The translations under genes and the position numbers were made by a program. DNA of 26,198 bases from QHCA01 sp038237645. Lineage in GTDB: Bacteria; Actinomycetota; Actinomycetes; Mycobacteriales; QHCA01. Under the pieces are notes generated by a model. It saw only the letters and a program-made list of their open reading frames with translations. It was not told where the DNA came from and searched no databases. Position 1 is the stretch's first letter. The number at the start of each line of letters is the position of its first letter. The stretch spans positions 1 to 26,198 of the forward strand of contig JBBRYN010000050.1 in assembly GCA_038237645.1 (NCBI GenBank). Direction: 5' to 3'. Positions 1 to 7,774 of the stretch are shown in pieces.

Positions 1-1224
1 GCTCCCTCCAAAGAGGCTCTTGACACCCCGCTCAGCCCGCCAGATCTCTCCAACGAACCGGGGCCTGCTACCGGGCGCTCCGATGCCTACCCGGACAGGA
101 CTCACACCTGCTGGCCTGGGACAGCTTGCAGGACGCACCAAGGCGACGAGCATATCCGGGCTGCGGCTTCTCTTGAAACCGCGCATCAGCCTGGTTGATC
201 GGCTGTAGCGCTGGCTCACGGATGACGGCGTGAGATGAGCGCTGCCGTCGGGGCTCGCCGAGAAGACGAAGGCGTCCTTGCTCAGCTCAGTGCCAAGCAT
301 TTCGGCTCGCTCTGCGCACCGCGCCAGATGCTCGCGCATTACGTCGACGGTTTCGGGGTCGAGCGCGATGTGTCGCCGCTGGTGTGTCTTCGTGTGTCCT
401 TCTCCCTCGTGCCCTCTTCGTCTGGGCGATGCTCCGGCGCAGGACAAGCACCCGCCGGTCGAGGTCGAAGTGCTGCCAGCGCAGGGCGCAAAGCTCACCG
501 CGGCGTGCCCCGGTCATCATCGCCAGCCAGACAAGCGTGCCCAGTCGGGATCGGACCAGGAGGCATTGAGCATCCGGGCCGCTTCCTCGGGGGAAGGCGG
601 TTGCGGGTCGGGTGCCGGTGCAGCCGGTGGCTCGGCCTGCCCCACGGGGCTGACCGCGACCCACCGCCACCGGACCGCGCGCTTATAGGCGCCGGACAGG
701 ATGAAGTGCATGTGACGGATGGTTGTCGCGCCGAGCGGCCGGCACCGGTGCGGGCCGCAACGATCGTCGCACTCGTGGGCGACGGCCGTGCGGTGGTCAG
801 TACGCCGTCGGCCGTCACAGTGTTCCCGACACCGCCGCAGTTCCGCGTACAAGGAGTCGAGGATGTCGGCGTCCAGGGCGCCGACCTTCACGTTGCCGAT
901 GAACGGCGCGATGTGCTTGCGGACGTAGCCGCGGTACTTCTGCAGCGTGCCCCGGTCGCCGTCGAATATGTCGAGGTACCTGTCGAGCAGTTGGCTCACT
1001 GTCGCATTGGTCCGCGGGCTCCTGCGTTCGTTGACCTCGTGAAGCAGACGAGTGCGTACGACCTCGGCCTGCCGCCGAGCCCGCGGCCCAAGCGGCACGA
1101 CCTCGGTCAGGTCGTGGCGCCGCTTGGTGACCGGGTCGATGCCCGCATACACACGTACTCGAATCGCGCCGCTCGGCAGCTCATCGAGAGCCCCACGATT
1201 CCGCTTCCGAGCGTCCCCATGCAC
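1..1224 (-). pseudogene. Decayed tyrosine site-specific integrase (frameshifted, C-terminus lost)
   Basis: Remnant of a phage/ICE-type tyrosine recombinase. The first frame (1224 down to about 550) shows the usual actinobacterial N-terminal arm domain (around GAIRVRVYAGIDPVTKRRHD) and a SAM-like core-binding domain (TVSQLLDRYLDIF, then a TLQKYRGYVRKHIAPFIG-type segment). Near 545-550 it stops at SGWR, while a neighbouring frame continues with LVWLAMMTGARRGELCALRW, which holds the first catalytic Arg. Near 395-425 the frame must shift again to reach KTHQRRHIALDPETVDVM, VFSASPDGSA and VSQRYSRSTRL (to about 180). The remaining bases to the window edge show no HxxR box, no second His and no catalytic Tyr. 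Each break fits loss of one base. It is transcribed away from the adjacent tRNA-Val gene, the usual setting of an integrated element. Inactive as read. The family is clear; the exact breakpoints are inferred. Confidence 0.82.
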
Positions 1225-1323
1225 GCGTCACGGCGGGCAGTCTAGCGCCACTCGCGTCATGAGTGGTGTCACGCGCTGGGTTGTGCGACTCAGCGATCGA
1301 ACGTTTCTGCAGGTCACACAGGG

Positions 1324-1395
1324 TGGGCGCGGCAGGTGTCGAACCTGCGACCCCTCGCTTGTAAGGCGAGTGCTCTACCGCTGAGCTACGCGCCC
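1324..1395 (-). tRNA. tRNA-Val (anticodon UAC)
   Basis: A full 72-nt cloverleaf reads on the minus strand. The acceptor stem is GGGCGCG paired with CGCGCCC, followed by discriminator A. The anticodon stem CTCGC/GCGAG encloses loop CTTACAA, giving anticodon TAC (Val, GUA codons). The T arm is GCAGG-TTCGACA-CCTGC. No CCA is encoded. It sits about 100 bases upstream of the start of the integrase remnant, so its 3' end is a plausible former attachment site; I saw no second copy of the 3' end in the window. Confidence 0.95.
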
Positions 1396-1424
1396 GCATC
1401 GGTGAGGTTACCTCGGGGTGCGGA

Positions 1425-1889
1425 TCAGGCGCTGACGCCGATGTCCGCCAGGGCCGCCGTCCACTGGGACTGGTCGCGGGACTGGTCGCTCACGACCCGC
1501 CAGCGCAGCACCCCCTCCTTGTCGATCACGAAGGTGCCGCGCTTTGCGTAACCTCGCTTGTCGTCGAAGACGCCGTACGAGCGGGCGACCTCGCCATGCG
1601 GCCAGAAGTCGGCGAGCAGCGGAAAGGTGAAGCCCTCGCGCTCGGCCCACGCCCGGTGGCTTGCCGCCGAGTCGACGCTGACGGTCAGCACCTGCACCTC
1701 GTCGTTCTCGAACCGCAGGAGGTCGTCACGAAGGGTGCACAGCTCACCCTGGCAGGTGCCGGTGAAGGCCAAGGGATAGAAGACGAGGACCACGTTCTTG
1801 GCGCCACGGAAGTCCGACAACGCCACCTGTCGCCCGTGCTGGTCCTTGAGGGCAAAACCGGGCGCGATGTCGCCGACGTCGACCGGCAT
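1425..1889 (-). CDS. ahpE: AhpE/BCP-type peroxiredoxin
   Basis: A 154-residue thioredoxin-fold peroxidase expected to reduce H2O2, alkyl hydroperoxides and peroxynitrite in the cytoplasm. The active-site segment is PLAFTGTCQGELC: Cys46 matches the peroxidatic Cys of AhpE, with the conserved Pro39 and Thr43 before it. Cys51, five residues on, occupies the resolving-Cys position of BCP (bacterioferritin-comigratory) enzymes, whereas 1-Cys AhpE normally lacks it, so an atypical 2-Cys cycle is possible. The length fits the family. A GAGGAGAA Shine-Dalgarno lies about 7 bases before the ATG. Followed on the same strand by tRNA-Val and preceded by the DUF3052 gene, matching the ahpE-Rv2239c order of M. 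tuberculosis; the gene symbol rests on that synteny. Confidence 0.9.
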   Translation of the reverse strand: MPVDVGDIAPGFALKDQHGRQVALSDFRGAKNVVLVFYPLAFTGTCQGELCTLRDDLLRFENDEVQVLTVSVDSAASHRAWAEREGFTFPLLADFWPHGEVARSYGVFDDKRGYAKRGTFVIDKEGVLRWRVVSDQSRDQSQWTAALADIGVSA

Positions 1890-1937
1890 ACGGTTCTCCT
1901 CGATCTCGAAATGGGACTTCGAGAGTACGGGAACCGC

Positions 1938-2375
1938 TCAGCGACGGGTGCGGTCGCTCTTCGGCACGACGAGCCGGGTGCCGGACCAGTCCTGGCCGGC
2001 GCTGATGCTGGTGGTCTGCTGCAGGCCAGCGGTCTGTGCCGCCTCGTTGATGTCGCTGGGCTCGACGTGCCCTGCGCGGCCGACCTTGGGGGTCAGCAGC
2101 CACAGCACGCCGTTGTCGGCGAGCGGACTCAGGGCGTCGACCAGCACGTCGACCAAATCGTCGTCGCCCTCGCGCCACCACAGCAGCCCGACGTCGACGG
2201 CCTCGTCGGAATCGGCCTCGACGAATTCTGCCCCGGCCCGTTCGCCAACGCCTGTGCGCAGTGCCTCGTCGCAATCCTCGTCGTAGCCGATCTCCATGAC
2301 GACCACACCGGGCTCGACGCCCAACCGGTCGGCCTGAGTGCGGATACCTTCCGCGTGGCCCGCGGTGGCGCTCAC
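1938..2375 (-). CDS. DUF3052 family protein
   Basis: A 145-residue soluble acidic protein of the actinobacterial DUF3052 family (Rv2239c-like); no biochemical role is known to me. The core has EIGYDEDCDEALR, WWREGDDDLVDVLVDAL and DNGVLWLLTPKVGRAGHVEP, ending in a short basic tail. I chose the GTG at 2375 because GGGAGG lies 9 bases upstream and the protein then begins SATAGHAEGIRTQAD, close to family length. The longer frame to 2492 only translates an upstream 16-bp tandem repeat. It precedes the peroxiredoxin gene by about 50 bases and is probably co-transcribed with it. Confidence 0.85.
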   Translation of the reverse strand: MSATAGHAEGIRTQADRLGVEPGVVVMEIGYDEDCDEALRTGVGERAGAEFVEADSDEAVDVGLLWWREGDDDLVDVLVDALSPLADNGVLWLLTPKVGRAGHVEPSDINEAAQTAGLQQTTSISAGQDWSGTRLVVPKSDRTRR

Positions 2376-2386
2376 CTGCCGTTGCC

Positions 2387-2432
2387 TCCCTGCCGTTCGT
2401 AGTCCCTGCCGTTCGTAGTCCCTGCCGTTCGT
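2387..2432. repeat. 16-bp tandem repeat (about 2.9 copies) at the DUF3052 start
   Basis: The unit TCCCTGCCGTTCGTAG occurs at 2387-2402 and 2403-2418, and the first 14 bases again at 2419-2432. On the minus strand each unit reads GGCAGGGA, and the copy nearest the DUF3052 gene supplies part of its Shine-Dalgarno sequence. The repeats therefore place several SD-like sequences ahead of one start codon. Function unknown; copy number could vary by slippage. Confidence 0.85.
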
Positions 2433-2547
2433 CCAACCGGTGTAGTCCCCCGCTGTCCTGACTAGTGCACAGGTCCGCAGCGCCCCGCGCAAGTCCTTCT
2501 GCCCGACGGTGCCACCTCAGGCTGCCATGTCAGGCTGCCACCTCTGC

Positions 2548-2561
2548 CCCCGCCCTCGGGG
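2548..2561. terminator. Short GC hairpin after the YjbQ gene (weak candidate)
   Basis: CCCCG, loop CCCT, CGGGG forms a 5-bp stem with a tetraloop about 10 bases past the YjbQ stop codon. There is no T-run on either strand, so intrinsic termination is uncertain. Confidence 0.3.
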
Positions 2562-2571
2562 ATTGCCACCG

Positions 2572-2976
2572 TCAGGCGGGGAGAAAGGAGAGCCGGACCT
2601 GACGTTGCGGGTTGTCCACGTTCAGGTCGACCAGCACGACACTCTGCCAGGCGCCAAGCGCCAGTCGGCCGGCCAGGACGGGTATCGACGCGTACGGCGG
2701 GACCAGGGCCGGAAGCACATGTGACCGGCCGTGACCGGGCGAGCCGTGCGCATGCCGCCAGCGCCCGTCCGCGGGCAGCAGATCGCCGAGCGCAGACAGC
2801 AGATCGGCGTCGCTGCCCGAACCGGTCTCCAGCAGGGCGACCCCGGCCGTCGCGTGCGGCACGAACACGTGCAGCAGGCCGTCGGTCTCCCCCACGACGA
2901 ACGAGGCACACTGCCGGGTAATGTCGAGGACGGACTCACGGGATCCAGTGCTGACCGTGACGGTCTCGCTGCGCAT
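2572..2976 (-). CDS. YjbQ/UPF0047 family protein
   Basis: A 134-residue protein of the YjbQ/UPF0047 family; some members have weak thiamin-phosphate synthase activity in vitro but the physiological role is not settled. Family hallmarks seen are VFVPHATAGVALLE (the conserved H-A-T-A motif), WRHAHGSPGHGRSHVLPAL with its His cluster, a segment ending in LGAWQSVVLVDL, and a terminal VRLSF strand. These His residues are thought to form the active or metal site. The start at ATG 2976 gives MRSETVTVSTGSRESVLDIT, a normal family N-terminus, although no strong Shine-Dalgarno is visible. A longer open frame reaching 3669 is only antisense to aceE. The gene is divergent from aceE, so 2977-3078 must hold both promoters. 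Confidence 0.85.
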   Translation of the reverse strand: MRSETVTVSTGSRESVLDITRQCASFVVGETDGLLHVFVPHATAGVALLETGSGSDADLLSALGDLLPADGRWRHAHGSPGHGRSHVLPALVPPYASIPVLAGRLALGAWQSVVLVDLNVDNPQRQVRLSFLPA

Positions 2977-3078
2977 GCAGTGCAGTGTGCGGGTTACCCG
3001 TAGGTAGAGATGACGCGGCCCGGCTCGGCGGCGAGGATAGGGCTGGACCCGGTGCGACCCACGATCAGGAGACATGCC

Positions 3079-5841
3079 TTGGCAGGCAGAAGCGGCGCCC
3101 CCGACAGATTCAGCGTCATCAGTGACGGACTGCCCAGCGGGTTGCCCGACGTCGATCCGGACGAGACCAACGAGTGGCTCGACTCCCTCGACTCCGTCGT
3201 CGAGGTGGCCGGGCGCGGCCGCGCGCGCTATCTGATGCTCAAGCTCCTCGAGCGCGCCCGCCAGCACCAGGTCGGCGTTCCTCCCCTGCGCAGCACCGAC
3301 TACATCAACACCATCCCGCCAGAGCGCGAGCCGTGGTTCCCCGGCGACGAGCACATCGAGCGCCGGATCCGGGCCTACATTCGGTGGAACGCCGCGATCA
3401 TGGTGTCCCGGGCCAACCGGCCCGAGCTGGGCGTAGGCGGTCACATCGCGACCTACGCCAGCGCGGCCAGCCTGTACGAAGTCGGCTTCAACCACTTCTT
3501 CCGCGGCAAGGAGCACGGCGAGTCCGGCGATCAGATCTACTTCCAGGGCCACGCCTCCCCCGGCATCTACGCCCGTGCCTACCTCGAGGGCCGGCTGACC
3601 GACCACCAGCTCGACGGCTTCCGGCAGGAGCTCTCGCACCCCGGTGGCGGACTGCCGTCCTACCCTCATCCCCGGCTGATGCCGGACTTCTGGGAGTTCC
3701 CGACCGTGTCGATGGGCCTGGGCCCGATCAACGCGATCTACCAGGCGCGGTTCAACCGCTACCTGCTCAACCGCGAGATCAAGGACACCAGCCGGTCACG
3801 GGTGTGGGCCTTCCTCGGCGACGGTGAGATGGATGAGCCGGAATCGCTCGGCGCCATCGGCGTGGCCGCCCGGGAGGAGCTCGACAACCTCACCTTCGTC
3901 GTCAACTGCAATCTGCAGCGCCTCGACGGCCCGGTGCGCGGCAACGGCAAGATCATCCAGGAGCTGGAGTCCTACTTCCGCGGCGCCGGCTGGAACGTCA
4001 TCAAGGTCGTCTGGGGCAGGCAGTGGGACGACCTGCTCGCCCGTGACGTCGACGGTGTGCTCGTCAACCAGATGAACACCACGCCGGACGGTCAGTTCCA
4101 GACCTACTCGACCAGCGACGGCGCGTTCATCAGGGAGGACTTCTTCGGCGGCGACCCGCGGTTACGCCGGATGGTCAGCCAACTCACCGACGATCAGTTG
4201 CAGACGCTGCCACGCGGCGGGCACGACTACCGCAAGATCTTCGCGGCATACAAGGCGGCGGTCGAGCACGAGGGCCAGCCGACGGTGATCCTGGCCCACA
4301 CCATCAAGGGCTGGACGCTGGGCAAGGGCTTCGAGGCCCGCAACGCCACTCATCAGATGAAGAAGCTCTCCAAGGAGGAGCTCAAGGCATTCCGCGACCG
4401 GCTCTACCTGCCGATCAGCGACGCTGAGCTCGAAGGCGAGTTGCCGCCCTATTACCACCCGGGCGAAGGCTCGGAGGAGATCCAGTACATGAAGGAGCGC
4501 CGGGCCGCCCTCGGTGGCTACCTGCCCAAGCGAGTGGTTCGTGCCAAGCCGGTCGCGCAGCCCGACGTACGTGCCTACACCGACCTCGTCAACGGCTCCG
4601 GCAAGCAGAAGGTCGCCACCACGATGGCCTTCGTACGACTGCTCAAAGACCTGATGAAGGACGAGGAGATCGGCAAGCGGTTCGTGCCGATCATCCCGGA
4701 CGAGGCCCGCACCTTCGGCATGGACTCGCTCTTCCCGACTGCCAAGATCTACTCCCCGCTCGGCCAGACCTACGACTCGGTCGACCGCGACCTGCTGCTG
4801 TCCTACAAAGAGGCAGTCAAGGGCCAGATCCTGCACGAGGGCATCAGCGAGGCCGGCTCGATGGCGTCGACCATCGCCGCCGGCACGTCCTACGCCGTGC
4901 ACGGCGAGCACATGATCCCGGTCTTCGTCTTCTACTCGATGTTCGGGTTCCAGCGCGTGGGCGATCAGATCTGGTCGTTTGCCGACTCGATGGGACGCGG
5001 GTTCCTGCTCGGCGCGACGGCTGGGCGGACGACCCTCAACGGCGAGGGACTGCAGCACGAAGACGGGCACTCCATGCTGCTGGCAGCCACCAACCCGACC
5101 TGCGTGGCCTACGACCCGGCCTGGTCCTTCGAGTTGTCGGTGATCGTCAAGGACGCGATGCGCCGGATGTTCGGGCCGGACAGCGAGGACATCTTCTACT
5201 ACCTGAGCATCTACAACGAGCCCTACCTGCAGCCGGCGATGCCCGAACACGTCGATCCGGCCGCTATCCTGCGCGGCCTGTACCTCTACGCACCCGCTCC
5301 CCAGGCTCCGCCCGCAGTGCCGCGCGCGCAGGTCCTCGCCTCGGGGGTGGCCGTCCAATGGGCGATGCGGGCGCAGGAGTTGCTCCGGCAGGACTGGGGC
5401 GTCTCCGCCGACGTGTGGTCGGTCCCGTCCTGGAACGAACTCCGCCGCGACGGCGTGGCCTGCGAGGAGCACGCCATGCTGCATCCGGAGCAGCCGGCCC
5501 GGATTCCCTACGTCACCCAGGCACTCGACGGCGCAGCCGGCCCGGTCGTCGCGGTCTCCGACTGGATGCGCGGGGTGCCCGATCAGATCGCCCGCTGGGT
5601 GCCCGGCGACTACACCTCACTCGGCACCGACGGCTTCGGCCGCTCCGACACCCGCGCGGCGCTACGCCGGTTCTTCCACGTCGACGCCGAGTCGATCGCG
5701 GTGGCGGTGCTCGGCGAGCTGGGCCGCCGCGGCGAGATCAAACAGCACGCCGTGCAGCAGGCGATCGACCACTACGGGCTCCTCGACGTGCAGCGGGTCG
5801 TCCCGGCGGAAGAGGCTGACGCACGACCGGTTTCGGGCTGA
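3079..5841 (+). CDS. aceE: Pyruvate dehydrogenase E1 component (homodimeric AceE)
   Basis: The thiamin-diphosphate E1 subunit of pyruvate dehydrogenase, which decarboxylates pyruvate and acetylates the lipoyl group of E2, supplying acetyl-CoA. About 920 residues, as expected for the single-chain actinobacterial type. Seen: YINTIPPEREPWFPGDE near the N-terminus, NHFFRGKEHGESGDQIYFQG, the ThDP/Mg motif GDGEMDEPES through NCNLQRLDGPVRGNGK (about residues 246-295), IIPDEARTFGMDSLFPT and FYSMFGFQRVGDQIW in the pyrimidine domain, and VSDWMRGVPDQI in the C-terminal domain. I prefer the TTG at 3079, because AGGAGA lies 6 bases before it and the N-terminus then matches family length; ATG 3010 and GTG 3052 are in frame but lack a good ribosome site. 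The product feeds the fatty-acid operon a few kilobases downstream. Confidence 0.95.
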   Translation: MAGRSGAPDRFSVISDGLPSGLPDVDPDETNEWLDSLDSVVEVAGRGRARYLMLKLLERARQHQVGVPPLRSTDYINTIPPEREPWFPGDEHIERRIRAYIRWNAAIMVSRANRPELGVGGHIATYASAASLYEVGFNHFFRGKEHGESGDQIYFQGHASPGIYARAYLEGRLTDHQLDGFRQELSHPGGGLPSYPHPRLMPDFWEFPTVSMGLGPINAIYQARFNRYLLNREIKDTSRSRVWAFLGDGEMDEPESLGAIGVAAREELDNLTFVVNCNLQRLDGPVRGNGKIIQELESYFRGAGWNVIKVVWGRQWDDLLARDVDGVLVNQMNTTPDGQFQTYSTSDGAFIREDFFGGDPRLRRMVSQLTDDQLQTLPRGGHDYRKIFAAYKAAVEHEGQPTVILAHTIKGWTLGKGFEARNATHQMKKLSKEELKAFRDRLYLPISDAELEGELPPYYHPGEGSEEIQYMKERRAALGGYLPKRVVRAKPVAQPDVRAYTDLVNGSGKQKVATTMAFVRLLKDLMKDEEIGKRFVPIIPDEARTFGMDSLFPTAKIYSPLGQTYDSVDRDLLLSYKEAVKGQILHEGISEAGSMASTIAAGTSYAVHGEHMIPVFVFYSMFGFQRVGDQIWSFADSMGRGFLLGATAGRTTLNGEGLQHEDGHSMLLAATNPTCVAYDPAWSFELSVIVKDAMRRMFGPDSEDIFYYLSIYNEPYLQPAMPEHVDPAAILRGLYLYAPAPQAPPAVPRAQVLASGVAVQWAMRAQELLRQDWGVSADVWSVPSWNELRRDGVACEEHAMLHPEQPARIPYVTQALDGAAGPVVAVSDWMRGVPDQIARWVPGDYTSLGTDGFGRSDTRAALRRFFHVDAESIAVAVLGELGRRGEIKQHAVQQAIDHYGLLDVQRVVPAEEADARPVSG

Positions 5842-5864
5842 ACCCGGCGAAACCCGCGGGGCGA

Positions 5865-6923
5865 TCATCCGTCAGGGCCGGCGCCGCCCGCGGTCCAACG
5901 CAGCAGGTCGGCCGCGGCCCACGTGTTCACGATCCGTTCTGCCGGTACGTCGCCATCTGCCGCGCGGGCACAGCCGTACGGCTGCCAGTCGAGCTGACCA
6001 GGAGCGTGCGCGTCGGTGTCGATTGCGAACAAGCAGCCCGACTCGAGCGCCAGCCGGAGCAGCCGCATCGGCGGGTCGAGCCGCTCCGGACGGCAGTTGA
6101 TCTCGACCGCCACGCCGAACTGCGCGCACGCGGCAAAGACCAGCTCAGCCTCGAATTCCGACTCCGGCCGGGTCCTGCCGCGGCGACCCTGCTGGGTCAC
6201 GTTGCGGCCGGTGCAGTGGCCGAGCACGTCCACGTGCGGGTTGGCGACCGCCGCGACCATCCGGGGAGTAGTCATCTCGCCGGGCGGCATCCGCAACTTC
6301 GAGTGCACCGAGGCGACGACGACATCCAACTGCCCCAGCAGACCCGGCTCCTGGTCAAGGGAGCCGTCATCGAGGATGTCGACCTCGATGCCGGTCAGGA
6401 TCCGAAACGGTGCCAGCTCCTCGTTGACCGCGGCGACGACCGCGAGTTGGGCCCGCAGCCGGTCGGCCGACAAGCCGCCCGCCACCGTGAGCCGCGGCGA
6501 GTGATCGGTCAGGGCGAGGTAGTCATGGCCGAGGTCGCGGGCGGCCCTGGCCATCTCGGCGATCGACGAGCCCCCGTCCGACCAGTCCGAGTGCGTGTGG
6601 AGGTCGCCGCGGAGGGTGGCGCGCAGCTGCTCGCCACCCGTGGCAACCGGGCCGACGGCGGCGTCCTCCAGCCGGCTCAGATAGCCGGGGACGTCACCGG
6701 CGAGGGACTCGGTGACGGTACGGGCCGTGACGTCGCCGACGCCAGGTAGCTCGATCAGGGTCCCCGCCTGGGCCCGGTCGAGGACCCCTCTCTGGCCCAG
6801 CCCGGCGATCGTCGCGGCCGCCGATCGGAAGGCACGCACCCGATAGGTCGCCTCGTGCGCGCGCTCGAGCAGGAAGGCGATCCGTTGCAGGTCGGCCACC
6901 GGGTCACGGCCGGAGACCGTCAT
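5865..6923 (-). CDS. PHP-domain phosphoesterase with N-terminal helix-hairpin-helix (PolX C-terminal-like)
   Basis: A 352-residue metal-dependent phosphoesterase. The N-terminus (residues 1-90) resembles the helical part of family-X polymerases: RIAFLLERAHEATYRVRAFRSA, then an HhH motif LIELPGVGDVTARTV (57-70). The PHP domain follows with the metal-binding motifs GDLHTHSDWSDG (106-117), ALTDHSPRL (137-145), GIEVDIL, VVASVHSK, VLGHCTGR, VEINCRPERLDPP and AIDTDAHA. The nucleotidyltransferase part of full PolX is missing, so this is a stand-alone phosphatase or nuclease, not a polymerase; the substrate is unknown. Its ATG overlaps the stop of the PAP2 gene as ATGA, implying translational coupling. 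It converges on aceE with only 23 bases between stops and no clear terminator. Confidence 0.88.
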   Translation of the reverse strand: MTVSGRDPVADLQRIAFLLERAHEATYRVRAFRSAAATIAGLGQRGVLDRAQAGTLIELPGVGDVTARTVTESLAGDVPGYLSRLEDAAVGPVATGGEQLRATLRGDLHTHSDWSDGGSSIAEMARAARDLGHDYLALTDHSPRLTVAGGLSADRLRAQLAVVAAVNEELAPFRILTGIEVDILDDGSLDQEPGLLGQLDVVVASVHSKLRMPPGEMTTPRMVAAVANPHVDVLGHCTGRNVTQQGRRGRTRPESEFEAELVFAACAQFGVAVEINCRPERLDPPMRLLRLALESGCLFAIDTDAHAPGQLDWQPYGCARAADGDVPAERIVNTWAAADLLRWTAGGAGPDG

Positions 6924-7708
6924 TCGGGTGGCACGTTCTGCGTCGTGGGGCCCCCCGCGGGGTGATGGTCCCCGGCCAGCCGGCCGGCCTGCTCGGGCGC
7001 GAGACCCTCGCGCGGTGCGACCGACGGTCGCCCGCGCTCCCGCCGCCAGGCGCTGAAGGCGGCTGTCATCGCCGCCAGCCAGGCTGCACCGAGCAGGTAT
7101 CCGGCGAGCACGTCGCTGACGTAGTGCACGCCCAGCGCAACCCGGGAGAAGCCGATGGCCAGCACCGTTGCCACCGCGAAACCTAGGGCGGCCCGGCGCC
7201 AGGCGCCCCGCAGCACCGGCAGGAAGACCAGCAGGAGCACGCCGTAGCCGACGAGTGCGGCCTGGGCATGACCGCTCGGAAAGCTGGTGCCGTTGGCATG
7301 GGCCACCGGTTGGCTGAGCACCGGACGGGCCCGGTGCACCAGCACCTTCACCAGGTTGTTGAGCACGCTGCTGAGGGACACGGTTACCACCACGAAGGTG
7401 GCCAACCGGGCCAGCCTGCGCCACAACAGCCACCCGACGACGGGGACGAACACCACTGTCCACGCCGCCGTCGTGCCGGAGAAGCTGAGCAATTGCAGCA
7501 CCTTGACGTAGACCTCGTGGTGCCGGACCACGGAGTGCAGTGCGTCACGCGCGCCGTCGTCGACCTCGCGCAGCCCGGTCACGTGCTCCTCGACCAGGAG
7601 CAGCAGGGTCAGGAACGGGACGGCCACCAGCACCACTGCCAGCGCGAACAGCACCGCCCGCACTCCGAATCTCCGGTCGGCACGCCGCTGCCGGGCGGCC
7701 TTCGTCAC
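6920..7708 (-). CDS. PAP2-superfamily membrane phosphatase
   Basis: About 262 residues with several hydrophobic helices and the three signature motifs of lipid phosphate/undecaprenyl-pyrophosphate phosphatases: KVLVHRARP (121-129), SFPSGHAQA with the catalytic His (about 142-150) and SRVALGVHYVSD (188-199). It probably removes phosphate from a lipid phosphate at the membrane. A hydrophilic tail of about 40 residues follows the last helix. The open frame extends to an ATG at 7783, but that start would overlap the 5' end of the divergent fasR-like gene and adds a low-complexity stretch without a ribosome site, so I prefer the GTG at 7708; the start is uncertain. Coupled to the PHP gene by an ATGA overlap. 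Confidence 0.85.
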   Translation of the reverse strand: MTKAARQRRADRRFGVRAVLFALAVVLVAVPFLTLLLLVEEHVTGLREVDDGARDALHSVVRHHEVYVKVLQLLSFSGTTAAWTVVFVPVVGWLLWRRLARLATFVVVTVSLSSVLNNLVKVLVHRARPVLSQPVAHANGTSFPSGHAQAALVGYGVLLLVFLPVLRGAWRRAALGFAVATVLAIGFSRVALGVHYVSDVLAGYLLGAAWLAAMTAAFSAWRRERGRPSVAPREGLAPEQAGRLAGDHHPAGGPTTQNVPPE

Positions 7709-7774
7709 CGTCCCGGAGCCGTCCCGAGCGCCGGACGGTCGTACACCCCTCGAATCGCGTGGCACGCTTCCATC

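Noticed and set aside
235..1245. Long plus-strand frame opposite the integrase remnant
   Set aside because: Arg/Pro/Val-rich antisense shadow without domain motifs; the minus strand carries recognisable integrase blocks.
1596..2402. 268-codon plus-strand frame over the peroxiredoxin and DUF3052 genes
   Set aside because: It is antisense to two conserved genes and shows no family motif; typical of high-GC shadow frames.
2990..3000. Palindrome-like CGGGTTACCCG in the yjbQ-aceE gap as an operator
   Set aside because: Only 4-bp arms; such short inverted repeats are expected by chance at this GC content.
4162..5484. 440-codon minus-strand frame inside aceE
   Set aside because: Entirely antisense to a strongly conserved enzyme; composition is the complement of aceE codons.
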